Assembly: GCA_905212515.1 (NCBI GenBank) | Contig: CAJMEU010000012.1 | Location: forward strand, 1 to 30,814 | Length of the DNA stretch: 30,814 nt | Source: an uncultured Oscillospiraceae bacterium | GTDB lineage: Bacteria; Bacillota; Clostridia; Oscillospirales; Ruminococcaceae | Reading direction: 5' to 3' | Shown: positions 7,407 to 15,764 of the stretch, one piece after another | Layout: each line of letters begins with the position of its first letter | Numbering within the stretch: position 1 is the stretch's first letter | Made by a program: the position numbers and the translations under genes | The notes under the pieces: generated by a model | Database searches by the model: none | What the model was told of the DNA's origin: nothing | The model's input: only the letters and a program-made list of their open reading frames with translations

Positions 7407-8747
7407 ATGAAAAAGCACCTGGCATTGGCCCTGTGCGCGGCCTGCCTGCTGGCCGGTTGTTCCCTTTCCACGCCGGCGGACAGCAGCGCCGGTCCGGCCG
7501 AGGTGACGGCGGCCCCGCAGGAAGAACGGCTGTACTGGAGTTCTGTATATTACACAGGCACCACCTTGGGCCCCGGCTGCACGTCCGAAACAGGCTATTA
7601 TTACGCCACCTCCCGGCTGTCGCCCGCCGCCAGTGGCTATGTGCTGTGCTATGTGGATTTTGAGACGGCCCGACAGGCGCCCGTGTGCGCCTCCCCGAAC
7701 TGCACCCACGACAGTGAGAGCTGTACCGCCTTTCTGCCCGCGACGGACGGCGGGATGCCCATGCCCATATTCGCCGGCGATAAACTGGTGCTGCAGTACG
7801 GCGGAGGCGCCGGCACGGCGCCAAAAGTGGAAGTGATGGGCCTGGACGGCACCGGGCGGCACAAGGTGTGCGACCTGTCCTCCGGCGTGATGTGGGGCAG
7901 CAGCGTGCCCAGCAGCGAGGCGCTGTACATCGTTGGGTTGGCTTACACCTATTCCGGCGAGGGTGAACAAAAGCAGGTCGAAGGCTGCGAGAGCAAGCTG
8001 TACCGCGTCAGCCTGACGGATGGGGCCATGACGGAGGTATATACTTTCCCCGAAAACACCAACGATATCCTGCTGCTGGATGTGCGGGACGGGCAGATGA
8101 TCTTCCGCACCACGGCCCTGATCAGCGTTGACGTCTACGCCTCTCTCAGTGAGGCTGCGGCCGCGCAGGAAACGGTGTTCCTGGCCGTGACGCCCGAAGG
8201 CGAAAGCCGGGAGCTGTGGCGCGCGCCCGGCAATTTGGGCGGCATGAGCGTATGGGATGGGGTGTTCTATCGCGCTGAAAGCGACTGGCGCACCCTGTAT
8301 ATCCGCGACCTTTTGACGGGCGATGAGCGCACCTACACGCCCGACCTGCCTTTGGATCGCGGCGAGGTACAGTATCTGACGGTCACCGGCTGCTACGGCG
8401 ACTGGTTGGCACTTGACGTCTCTTTCACCGGCGGAGCCGGCTACAGCCGCGGAGAGGACACGCTGGGCTTTGCTTGCAACACCACCACCGGCGAGGTGCG
8501 GGAGAGAACGCTGCGGGTCCTTGCGAAGCCAGAGCTCTTCTCCACCGTTCCCCTGCCGGTGATGACGCGCATCGGCGGCACGCTGCTGGTGGAGAACGAC
8601 CGCATCCCCCAGCAGCAGACCTATCAGGGCAGCGACGGGATCCCCTATTATGCCACCAATTTTTCCGAGCGGTGGGCCTTGATGAGCCTGGAGGATTATC
8701 TGTCCTCGACACCCAATTACAGGGACGTGGCGCCCCTGGTGGAATGA
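7407..8747 (+). CDS. lipoprotein of the ABC operon, unknown function
   Basis: This 446-residue secreted lipoprotein has a lysine-bearing n-region, a hydrophobic core and the lipobox LLAGC with lipid-modified C18. After a Ser/Ala/Pro-rich linker comes a beta-rich body with the Cys/His cluster VCASPNCTHDSESCTAF (about residues 91-107). Later strands such as KLYRVSLTDGAMTEVYTF and DGQMIFRTTA have the spacing of a WD40/YncE-like beta-propeller; the propeller is inference. Similar lipoproteins with a C-x-PNC-x-H-x-C pattern are, to my recollection, common in Clostridia without an assigned role. It starts the operon that also encodes the ABC ATPase and permease, so it may bind or sense the exported compound. 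Confidence 0.82.
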   Translation: MKKHLALALCAACLLAGCSLSTPADSSAGPAEVTAAPQEERLYWSSVYYTGTTLGPGCTSETGYYYATSRLSPAASGYVLCYVDFETARQAPVCASPNCTHDSESCTAFLPATDGGMPMPIFAGDKLVLQYGGGAGTAPKVEVMGLDGTGRHKVCDLSSGVMWGSSVPSSEALYIVGLAYTYSGEGEQKQVEGCESKLYRVSLTDGAMTEVYTFPENTNDILLLDVRDGQMIFRTTALISVDVYASLSEAAAAQETVFLAVTPEGESRELWRAPGNLGGMSVWDGVFYRAESDWRTLYIRDLLTGDERTYTPDLPLDRGEVQYLTVTGCYGDWLALDVSFTGGAGYSRGEDTLGFACNTTTGEVRERTLRVLAKPELFSTVPLPVMTRIGGTLLVENDRIPQQQTYQGSDGIPYYATNFSERWALMSLEDYLSSTPNYRDVAPLVE

Positions 8748-8756
8748 GGCGGCTCG

Positions 8757-9533
8757 ATGGAAAATTTGACGCTTAGCATCGCGCGGCTGACCAAGCACTA
8801 CCCCGCCCCCCGCGCGGGCCGTAAAACGCAGCCAGTGAAAAAAGCGCTGGACAAGGTCTCGTTTACCCTGACGCCGGGATTGTATGGTCTGCTGGGACCC
8901 AACGGGGCGGGCAAATCCACGCTGATCGGCATCATCACGGGCAGTGTGCTGCCCACGGGCGGCGCGGTATCCTGGTGCGGCCGGCCGGCGCGCGGGGCAC
9001 GGTTCCGCCGTATTCTGGGCTATGTGCCCCAGCAGCAGGGCCTGTACGCCGGCTATACCGGGCGGCGTTTTTTATGCTATATGGCCGCGCTGAAGGAGCT
9101 GCCGCCCGCCGTTGTGCCCGCCGAGGTGGAGCGCTGTACCCGTGCCGTGAATTTATCGGCAGAGCTGGATAAACGCCTAGCCGCCTACTCCGGCGGCATG
9201 AAGCAGCGGTTGCTGGCGGCGTGCGCCCTGCTGGGGCAGCCCCAGCTGCTGATCCTGGACGAGCCCACCGCCGGGCTGGACCCGCGGGAGCGGGTGCGGC
9301 TGCGGGCACTGCTGAAAGAGCTGTCGCGCACGCGCATCGTGCTGGTGGCTACCCACGTGGTGTCGGACGTGGAGAGCGTGGCCGACGAGATTTTGCTGCT
9401 GCGGGCCGGGCAACTGGTGGACAAGGGCACGCCCGGGTGCCTGCAGGACAAATACGCCCCCGGCGGCACGCTGGAGGACATCTATCTGCATATTTTCAGC
9501 GAGGAGAACGACGATGCGTCTGCTGACCCATGA
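8757..9533 (+). CDS. ABC transporter ATP-binding protein
   Basis: This 258-residue cytoplasmic ATPase powers the permease that follows. Walker A is GPNGAGKST (47-55), the Q-loop is Q92 in YVPQQQ, the signature is YSGGMKQR (from 144), Walker B is LLILDEP (164-170) and the switch histidine is H200 in VATHVV. The family is the ABC-2 exporter type. The N-terminus carries a short basic insertion (APRAGRKTQPVKKA) between the first strands. AGGCGG precedes the ATG at 8757, which lies 9 nt after the lipoprotein stop. The last 20 nt overlap the permease gene. All catalytic motifs are intact, so it should be active. Confidence 0.94.
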   Translation: MENLTLSIARLTKHYPAPRAGRKTQPVKKALDKVSFTLTPGLYGLLGPNGAGKSTLIGIITGSVLPTGGAVSWCGRPARGARFRRILGYVPQQQGLYAGYTGRRFLCYMAALKELPPAVVPAEVERCTRAVNLSAELDKRLAAYSGGMKQRLLAACALLGQPQLLILDEPTAGLDPRERVRLRALLKELSRTRIVLVATHVVSDVESVADEILLLRAGQLVDKGTPGCLQDKYAPGGTLEDIYLHIFSEENDDASADP

Positions 9534-11889
9534 ACTGCGCAAGGTGTGGGGCAAGCCGGTGTTTCTGGCCGGCCTTCTGGCCCTGGCACTGTGCAACCTG
9601 TTTTTGTTGTGGACGGGCACCCGCCCGGGCACGGGCCAGCCGCCCGCCGCGGCGTACAAGGCGGCCGGCCGCGCACTGGAGGGGCTGACCACGGCACAGC
9701 AGCAGGCCCTGGTGGAGGAAAAGCTGGATCTGGTGCGCGGCGTGCTGCAGATCGACCAATTGCTGCGCTACGCCGCCGAGGGGGGCACCCTCGCCGATGA
9801 CCCGCGCAAGACATCCCCGGCGCTTTTCGAACAATACGGCGACGCCTACGAAAAGCGGGATTATATCCTTTTCTGCGATACGCTGGTGCAGGAATATCAG
9901 CTTCTGGAGGCCCTTTCCGCAGAGCTGAAAGCGGTGGGCGGCTACGATGCCTTCCTGGACAGCGTGCAGCAGAAGGCGCAGACGCTGGCCGGCATCTCCA
10001 TCTTTAAGACGGCCCAAAGCGGCTACGAACAGCAGAACATCGCCCTGACGGCCCGGGCCTATGAAGGCCTGCGCGCAGTGCCCATCACCTATTCCCCGCA
10101 AAAAGGGCTGTACACGACACTGGAATATCCCTTTACCGACGCCATCCTGCTGCTGGGCATGGCGCTGCTGGCCAGCCTGCTGGTGCGCGAGGAACGGGAC
10201 AGCGGCTTGCTGGCCTTTGTGCGCAGCACGGCCGGCGGACGCCGCCGCACCGCCCTGGCCAAGCTGGCCGCCCTGGCGCTGAGCCTGCTGGCCGTGCTGT
10301 GCCTGCTGTATGGGGTGAACCTGGCGTACTGCCAGGGCACTTTCGGCCTGGGAGGCCTTGACCGCACCATCCAAAGCGTACCCGCGCTGATGCGCTGTAC
10401 CATGCCCTTGACCGTGCGGCAGTACCTGGGCCTGTTTCTGCTGGCCAAGTGGGGCGCCACCTTTGCGCTGGGCGCCGGCGTGATGCTGGCCGCCCTGTGG
10501 GCGCGGCGGGCCGTCGCCGGCTTTGCCGGGGCTTTGGCCCTGTTTGGCGCGCAATGGGGCATTCGGGCCCTTATTCCGGCCACGGCGCGGTTGAACGTGC
10601 TGAAATACGCCAACCTGGCCAGCCTGCTGCGCACCAACGAGCTGCTGGGCAATTACCGCAACTTATATTGGTTCGGCCGCCCCGTGCAGCTGCCGCTGGT
10701 GGAGTGTGTGGCCGCGGCGGTATTCTGCGCGGTGTTCTGCGGCGGTTTTTGCTGGCTGATGACCTTTGCCCAGCTGCCGGAGGCCCCGCAGGGTTTGCCG
10801 CTGCTGCGGCTGGTGCCGCGCCGGACAAAAAACAGCCGCGCCACCACCGTGTGGCGGGAGGAGCGTTTTAAGCTGTTGGCATTGGGGGGCGGCGGCGCGG
10901 CGCTGGTGCTGTTTGTACTGCTGCAATGCCACAGCGGTTTTGTACAGCGGCCTTATCTGACCGCCGACGACCTTTTGTACCGCGCCTATATGCAGCGCTT
11001 CGCCGGACCTTATACCGCCCAGACCCGTGCGGCGCTGGAGGAAGAGCAGCAGCGTTTTTTGCCCTTGCTGGAGGCCCAGGCGGCCATGGCTGCCGGCAAG
11101 ATGAGCTTTGAGGAGTACAACGTTTTTCTTGCCTCCCACTATTCCCTCAACGCGGCGTTCGGGGTATTCGGGCGCATCGTAAACGGCAACCTGGCTTATT
11201 TACAGCAGCACCCCGGCGCACAGCTGGTGTATGAACCGGGCTATGAATACCTGTTTGGCCTGCACGATGAGGCGGATGACGAAACGGCCGCCCTGCTGGC
11301 CGGGTTGGTGTGCGCTGTGTGCTGCTGCGGGCTGTGCGCACTGGAGCACAAAAGCGGGATGCGCGCCCTGCTGGCGGCTACACCGCTGGGCAGGCGGGCA
11401 ACCCTGCGCGCCAAACTGGCAGGTGGCGTACTGGCGGCCGCCTTGGCCGGGCTGGCCGCCTGTCTGCCGCGGTTCATCACCGCCCTGCACACCTATGGGC
11501 TGCCGGCGCCCGGAGCGCCTGCCTGTAGCCTGCAGGCTTTTGCCGGCGTGCCCCCTTGGGTGCCGCTGGCCGGGTTATTGCTGCTGTCCGTGTTGGCCCG
11601 GGTGATGGCCTGCCTGGCGGTGTGCACGGTGGCGCTGGCCTTCTCGCAAAAATTGGGCAGCGCCATGGGGGCCCTGTTCTGCGCCGGCGCTTTATTCTGC
11701 CTGCCTTTGCTGCTGGCCCTCTCCGGACTGAGCGGCATCCAGTGGTTCAGCTTCTATCCCCTATTCCATGCGCCCGCCCTGCTGGCCGGGGCCGGCGGCG
11801 GCGCGCTGTTGGTTCTTTACGGCGGCATGGCCGCGCTGCTCACTTGGGCGGCGGCGTATTATCTCTTGGACTGCGGAGAGCCTTCTTAA
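9514..11889 (+). CDS. double-length ABC-2 type permease, two fused modules
   Basis: This 791-residue integral membrane protein is about twice the usual length of an ABC-2 permease. Each half has one membrane helix, a large external domain of about 150-180 residues, and then a bundle of helices. The post-domain segments align between the halves: EERDSGLLAFVRSTAGGRRR (from about 225) and EHKSGMRALLAATPLGRRAT (from about 611). The first module is about 1-430 and the second about 440-791, joined by a basic cytoplasmic linker (LRLVPRRTKNSR). One polypeptide could therefore supply the complete membrane dimer. The start at 9514 has GAGGAG 8 nt upstream and lies inside the ATPase gene. The substrate is unknown. 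Confidence 0.88.
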   Translation: MRLLTHELRKVWGKPVFLAGLLALALCNLFLLWTGTRPGTGQPPAAAYKAAGRALEGLTTAQQQALVEEKLDLVRGVLQIDQLLRYAAEGGTLADDPRKTSPALFEQYGDAYEKRDYILFCDTLVQEYQLLEALSAELKAVGGYDAFLDSVQQKAQTLAGISIFKTAQSGYEQQNIALTARAYEGLRAVPITYSPQKGLYTTLEYPFTDAILLLGMALLASLLVREERDSGLLAFVRSTAGGRRRTALAKLAALALSLLAVLCLLYGVNLAYCQGTFGLGGLDRTIQSVPALMRCTMPLTVRQYLGLFLLAKWGATFALGAGVMLAALWARRAVAGFAGALALFGAQWGIRALIPATARLNVLKYANLASLLRTNELLGNYRNLYWFGRPVQLPLVECVAAAVFCAVFCGGFCWLMTFAQLPEAPQGLPLLRLVPRRTKNSRATTVWREERFKLLALGGGGAALVLFVLLQCHSGFVQRPYLTADDLLYRAYMQRFAGPYTAQTRAALEEEQQRFLPLLEAQAAMAAGKMSFEEYNVFLASHYSLNAAFGVFGRIVNGNLAYLQQHPGAQLVYEPGYEYLFGLHDEADDETAALLAGLVCAVCCCGLCALEHKSGMRALLAATPLGRRATLRAKLAGGVLAAALAGLAACLPRFITALHTYGLPAPGAPACSLQAFAGVPPWVPLAGLLLLSVLARVMACLAVCTVALAFSQKLGSAMGALFCAGALFCLPLLLALSGLSGIQWFSFYPLFHAPALLAGAGGGALLVLYGGMAALLTWAAAYYLLDCGEPS

Positions 11890-11933
11890 AACAAAAGGCA
11901 TGCCATCCGAATGGACGGCATGCCTTTTGTTTT
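11888..11933. terminator. bidirectional terminator between convergent operons
   Basis: A perfect 17-bp stem (11888-11904 with 11917-11933) has AAAACAAAA/TTTTGTTTT ends around a GGCATGCC core. The TAA stops of both convergent genes lie at its edges, so a single hairpin closes both operons. Confidence 0.92.
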
Positions 11934-12246
11934 ACGGGGATACGTAGCTGTAGGTTTCGGCTTCCTCGGTGGTGGATTCCGTATTCGTCTCCCGCTGGGT
12001 GTGGGTGGCGACGCTGTATCCGCCCTCCTGTCCGGGCAATTCCTCCGGCCCCGGCTCCAGCCCGGGCAGCGTCACCGCGCCAGCGCCGGGAATCCCCGCG
12101 CCGAAGCCGTTGCCGTCCCACCCCTCGCCATTTTCATGGGGCGGGGTGTCGTTCCAATTTTCCAGGTTGTAATCCTCGTGGTCGCCGTCGTCACGGGGCT
12201 GATCCGCCACGGGCTCGCTGTTGACAAATTGATTTCTTGGTATCAT
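11932..12246 (-). CDS. small acidic protein, unknown function
   Basis: This 104-residue protein is rich in Glu, Asp, Gly, Pro, Asn and Thr, has almost no basic residues after the first few, and has no hydrophobic segment, so it is probably disordered. No family is recognised. I chose the ATG at 12246 because AAGGAGG ends 9 nt upstream. The GTG at 12252 is in frame but only 3 nt from that site. It follows gpsA by 51 nt on the same strand and ends at the shared terminator, so it is the last cistron of that operon. The excellent ribosome site and the terminator at its stop argue that it is expressed. Confidence 0.68.
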   Translation of the reverse strand: MIPRNQFVNSEPVADQPRDDGDHEDYNLENWNDTPPHENGEGWDGNGFGAGIPGAGAVTLPGLEPGPEELPGQEGGYSVATHTQRETNTESTTEEAETYSYVSP

Positions 12247-12297
12247 AAGCACACGCCTCCTTGGCCCATCCTATGCGGATGGCGCCGGCGCCGTGCA

Positions 12298-13260
12298 TCA
12301 GGCGTCGAACTCGCCTTTCACCGAACGGTTGAACAGCGCCGTCAGCGCCTCGTCCGCGCCGGCGTTTTCATAGAGGATCCGGTACACCGTTTCGCTGATG
12401 GGCAGCTCCACGCCGTGGGTCCTGCCCAGCGTGACCAGCGCCTGGGCCGTGGGCACGCCCTCGGCCAGCTGGCCATAGGGCTCGCCTTTGATATAGCTTT
12501 CGCCAAACTGGCGGTTGTGGCTGTGGGGCGAGAACAGCGTCGCCTCATAGTCCCCCAGGTGGCACAGGCCGTAAGCCGACAATTCGTTGCCGCCCATGGC
12601 GCGGATCAGTCGGGCGACCTCCCGCGCGCCGCGGGCCATCAGGGCGCCTTTCAAGCTGGAAAGGCCCCGGCCGTCCAGCATGCCGGCGGCGATCCCGATG
12701 ACGTTTTTCGCCGCCGCGCCGATCTCAGTGCCCACAAGGTCCCGTCCTTTATAAAGGCGGATCAGCTCGCTGCTGAACTGCTCCACCACCCGGTCCACCA
12801 CCGCCGGGTCGGCTGCGTCCACCACCATGCAGTTGGGGATGCCCTTGGTAAAGTCCTCCACATGGCCCGGCCCCACCCAGACGGCGGTGTGCACAGGCTG
12901 CGTCAGCTCTTCGGCCAACACCTGGGTCAGGCGTTGGCCCGTGCCGCACTCCAGCCCCTTCATGCATAAGATGAAGGTTTTGCCCGCGATGGACCTTGTG
13001 TCCAGCTCCCGCGCCAAACTGCGCAGCTGCTGGGCGCTGATGGAGATGACCACCGTATCCGCAAAGGACAGCGCCTTGTCCAAATCGTCCGTGAGGCGCA
13101 CGCTTGACGGCAGCGCGACATAGCGGTTGGTGCCTGCGGCGCGCAGCGTCTCCAGCCCTTTGGAGCCCGGCCGCCCCCACAGCGTTACTTCGCGCTGCTG
13201 GCCGTGATACCAGCTGAGGAACGAGCCCCAGCGGCCACAACCCAATACGGTGATGCGCAA
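12298..13260 (-). CDS. gpsA: glycerol-3-phosphate dehydrogenase [NAD(P)+]
   Basis: This enzyme reduces dihydroxyacetone phosphate to sn-glycerol-3-phosphate for phospholipid synthesis in the cytoplasm. The 320 residues contain a nucleotide-binding loop GCGRWG (7-12), CMKGLE with K101 and the catalytic-lysine motif GTEIGAAAKNVIGIAAG (K185). They end in the usual helical C-terminal domain (GLCHLGDYEATLFSPHSHNR). Start: no ATG or GTG fits this frame near the ribosome site AGAGGA, but a TTG at 13260 lies 8 nt after it and gives MRITVLGCG, the expected N-terminus. An ATG at 13267 is in another frame. The length is close to the family norm. It sits 19 nt after the HAD phosphatase gene. Confidence 0.93.
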   Translation of the reverse strand: MRITVLGCGRWGSFLSWYHGQQREVTLWGRPGSKGLETLRAAGTNRYVALPSSVRLTDDLDKALSFADTVVISISAQQLRSLARELDTRSIAGKTFILCMKGLECGTGQRLTQVLAEELTQPVHTAVWVGPGHVEDFTKGIPNCMVVDAADPAVVDRVVEQFSSELIRLYKGRDLVGTEIGAAAKNVIGIAAGMLDGRGLSSLKGALMARGAREVARLIRAMGGNELSAYGLCHLGDYEATLFSPHSHNRQFGESYIKGEPYGQLAEGVPTAQALVTLGRTHGVELPISETVYRILYENAGADEALTALFNRSVKGEFDA

Positions 13261-13279
13261 ATCCCATCTTCCTCTCGTT

Positions 13280-13936
13280 TTATGCTTTGTTCGCCAGCAG
13301 CCACGCTTCCAGCCCCGGCACGTCCGGCGCCAGATAAAGCGGGGCGAAGGCCTCCAGTTCACCGGCGGCCGCATAGCCGTACCGCGCCCCCAGGGCGTTT
13401 ATCCCGCAGGCCGCGGCGCCCTGCATGTCGTTGTCGCGGTCGCCCACCATCACCGCGCGCCGGCCCTGCACGCAGGGCTGGGCCAGCACGTGGCGGATGA
13501 CCGCCTCTTTGGTGTCCAGGCTGGCGTCCAGGCTGGCGCCGCCCAGATAATCGAAGGCTTCCAGCAGGCCGTAACCGCGCAGCACCCGCTCGGCCACCGG
13601 GCGCGCCTTGCTGGTGGCCACACACAGGACATAGCCGGCCGCCCGCAGGCGGGCCAACATCTCGGGTACGCCCGCGTACACGTGACAGCCATCCTGCCCG
13701 TGAACGGCATAGTAAGCGCGGTAAATGTCCACGGCCTTTTCCACCTCTTCCGGCGCCAGCAGCCCGGCAAAGCTGTCCCGCAGCGGCGGGCCCAGATAGC
13801 GTTTCAGCTGGGCATCGTCCGGCGCGAGGCCGAACTGCCGGAACGCATGACGGAAAGAGGCCAGGATCCCCGGCGCCGTGTGCACCAGCGTGCCGTCCAG
13901 ATCGAACAAAACCGCATCATACCCCATGGCGCGCAT
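13280..13936 (-). CDS. HAD-superfamily phosphatase, phosphoglycolate phosphatase-like
   Basis: This 218-residue cytoplasmic hydrolase has nucleophile D12 and acid/base D14 in VLFDLDGTLV. It has a helical cap (about 20-85), motif II in CVATSKAR, and motif IV GDRDNDM near residue 166. The family includes phosphoglycolate phosphatase, PpaX and beta-phosphoglucomutase-like proteins, and the sequence alone does not fix the substrate. One G separates its ATG from the stop of the ABC ATPase gene, so expression depends on coupling. An alternative ATG three codons later (MGYDAVLF) is equally possible. Its place before gpsA suggests small phosphometabolite clean-up, which is inference. Confidence 0.87.
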   Translation of the reverse strand: MRAMGYDAVLFDLDGTLVHTAPGILASFRHAFRQFGLAPDDAQLKRYLGPPLRDSFAGLLAPEEVEKAVDIYRAYYAVHGQDGCHVYAGVPEMLARLRAAGYVLCVATSKARPVAERVLRGYGLLEAFDYLGGASLDASLDTKEAVIRHVLAQPCVQGRRAVMVGDRDNDMQGAAACGINALGARYGYAAAGELEAFAPLYLAPDVPGLEAWLLANKA

Positions 13937-13937
13937 C

Positions 13938-14732
13938 TCAGCTCAGCACCATGCTGTCGGTGACGGTCTCTCCGCCGCCGGCCTCTTCGAACTTGGCCAG
14001 CAGGTCCGCCACGTGCAGACGCTGTTTTTCCTCACCGCGCACATCGTAGATGACGCGCCCCTCGTTCATCATGATCAGACGATTGCCATACTTGATGGCA
14101 TCCTTCATATTATGGGTGATCATCATGGTGGTCAAACCCTGGCTGCACACGATGCGGTCGGACAGTTCCAGCACCTTGGCCGCCGTTTTGGGGTCCAGGG
14201 CAGCGGTGTGTTCGTCCAACAGCAGCAATTTGGGCTTTTTTAAAGTGGCCATCAGCAGCGTCACCGCCTGGCGCTGCCCGCCGGACAGCAGGCCCACCTT
14301 GCTGGTGAGGCGCGTCTCCAACCCCAGGTCCAGGTTTTTCAAAAGGCCCACATATTCCTCCCGCTCGGCCGCGGTGATGCCCCAGCGCAAGCCACGGCGC
14401 TGGCCGCGGCGGGCAGCCATGGCCAGGTTTTCATCGATGCCCATGTTGGCGGCCGTGCCCGTCATGGGGTCCTGGAACACACGGCCCAGGAAAGCCGCCC
14501 GCTTATATTCGGGCAGGGCGGTCACATCCTTGCCGTCAATGAGGATGCGGCCCTCGTCCACCGGCCACACGCCCGCGATGGCGTTCAGCATGGTGGATTT
14601 GCCCGCGCCGTTGCCGCCGATGACGGTGACGAAATCCCCCTCTTCCAGCGTCAGGGTGATATCGTCCAGAGCGACGCGCTCATTGATGGTGCCCGCGTTG
14701 AAGGTCTTGCTGATATGTTCCACTTGCAGCAT
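13938..14732 (-). CDS. ABC importer ATP-binding protein, TrpZ-like
   Basis: This 264-residue ATPase has Walker A GGNGAGKST (39-47), signature LSGGQRQ (149-155), Walker B LLLLDE (169-174, followed by HTAALD) and a switch histidine in MITHNM. The Walker B variant DEHTAALDP and the companion genes match the TrpXYZ/BMP-like importer group whose binding proteins belong to the ABC_sub_bind family. It starts 3 nt after the permease stop. The protein is cytoplasmic and drives uptake of an amino acid or similar small molecule. Tryptophan or tyrosine is the family precedent but is not shown here. Confidence 0.9.
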   Translation of the reverse strand: MLQVEHISKTFNAGTINERVALDDITLTLEEGDFVTVIGGNGAGKSTMLNAIAGVWPVDEGRILIDGKDVTALPEYKRAAFLGRVFQDPMTGTAANMGIDENLAMAARRGQRRGLRWGITAAEREEYVGLLKNLDLGLETRLTSKVGLLSGGQRQAVTLLMATLKKPKLLLLDEHTAALDPKTAAKVLELSDRIVCSQGLTTMMITHNMKDAIKYGNRLIMMNEGRVIYDVRGEEKQRLHVADLLAKFEEAGGGETVTDSMVLS

Positions 14733-14735
14733 GAT

Positions 14736-15659
14736 TCAGGCCCCCTTTCCCACTTTGGCGGCCGCTTTCTTTTTGGGGCGCCGCCTGCTTTGCAGGTAAG
14801 GCACCGCCAGCGCCACAGCCACGAACAGGGCGCTGAACAGCTTCAGGTCCTGGGTGCTGAGGCCCAGCCACAGGACGACCGCGATCACGATATAGTAGAT
14901 GATGGCGCCGGCCACCACGCAGGCCAGGCGCACGGCAAAGTTGAAATACTTGCCGAAGATGGCTTCGCCCAGCACCTCGCCGATGATGACGCTGGCCAGG
15001 CCGATGACGATGGCACCCCGGCCCATGTTCACGTCCGCGTTGCCCTGGTACTGCGCATACAGCGCACCCGCCAGGCCGACCAGGCCGTTGGAGATCATCA
15101 GGCCCAGCAGCTTCATCCGGTTGGTGTTGATGCCCTGTGCCCGGGACATGTTGGGGTTGGTGCCCGTGGCGCGCACGGCGCTGCCGACCTCCGTACCGAA
15201 CAGCCAGTACAAAAAGGCGATGACCACAGCCACGAACACGGCACCCAGCAGGATGGACTTGGCCACATAGCGCAGGCTGCCCAGCCGCGGGTACTTGTCC
15301 ACCCCCACGGACACGTTGGACTTATTGCCCAGGATGCGGATATTGATGGAGTAAAGGGCCAGCTGTGTTAAAATACCGGACAGCACGGCCGGAATGCCGA
15401 AGGTGGTGTGCAGAAAGCCGGTGATGGCGCCGGTAAGCATGCCCGCGATGACCGCCAGCACCAGGGCCAGCCACGGGCTGAGCCCCGCCACCATGGCCAC
15501 AGCCGCCACGGCGCCGCCCGTGGCCAGACTGCCGTCCACGGTGAGGTCCGCATAATCCAGCACTTTCAAGGAGATCAACACCCCAAGCCACAGGAGGCCG
15601 TAAATAAGGCCCTGGGCCACCGAACCGGGCAGCGCACTGAGCAGGGAGCCAATGTTCAT
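14736..15659 (-). CDS. ABC importer permease, TrpY-like (branched-chain type)
   Basis: This 307-residue integral membrane protein has about eight to nine hydrophobic helices, the branched-chain permease motif LDYADLTVDGSLATGGA near residue 39, and the coupling segment AVRATGTNPNMSRAQGINTN (about 165-184). It ends in a basic tail (SRRRPKKKAAAKVGKGA). I chose the ATG at 15659 because GGAGG ends 11 nt upstream. The in-frame GTG at 15677 overlaps that ribosome site and is unlikely. A strong hairpin separates it from the binding-protein gene, which should lower permease output relative to the binding protein. Confidence 0.92.
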   Translation of the reverse strand: MNIGSLLSALPGSVAQGLIYGLLWLGVLISLKVLDYADLTVDGSLATGGAVAAVAMVAGLSPWLALVLAVIAGMLTGAITGFLHTTFGIPAVLSGILTQLALYSINIRILGNKSNVSVGVDKYPRLGSLRYVAKSILLGAVFVAVVIAFLYWLFGTEVGSAVRATGTNPNMSRAQGINTNRMKLLGLMISNGLVGLAGALYAQYQGNADVNMGRGAIVIGLASVIIGEVLGEAIFGKYFNFAVRLACVVAGAIIYYIVIAVVLWLGLSTQDLKLFSALFVAVALAVPYLQSRRRPKKKAAAKVGKGA

Positions 15660-15718
15660 GATGATCTGATCCTCCACATCTGTAAAACTTTTGCGAGAGA
15701 TGCCGTAAGATGGAAAAG

Positions 15719-15749
15719 CACCGGCAAGGCAGCATGCACCTTGCCGGTG
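15719..15749 (-). terminator. intercistronic hairpin after the binding-protein gene
   Basis: A perfect 11-bp stem (CACCGGCAAGG/CCTTGCCGGTG) has a 9-nt loop and is followed on the minus strand by CTTTTCC. It acts as a partial terminator or 3' stabiliser, a common device to make binding protein in excess over membrane components. Confidence 0.75.
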
Positions 15750-15764
15750 TTCCTTTTCAGTTTA

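Noticed and set aside
12250..12252. GTG start for the small acidic protein
   Set aside because: It lies only 3 nt from the AGGAGG; the ATG six bases further on has the proper 9-nt spacing.
15675..15677. GTG start for the TrpY-like permease
   Set aside because: It overlaps the ribosome site itself; the ATG at 15659 is correctly spaced.
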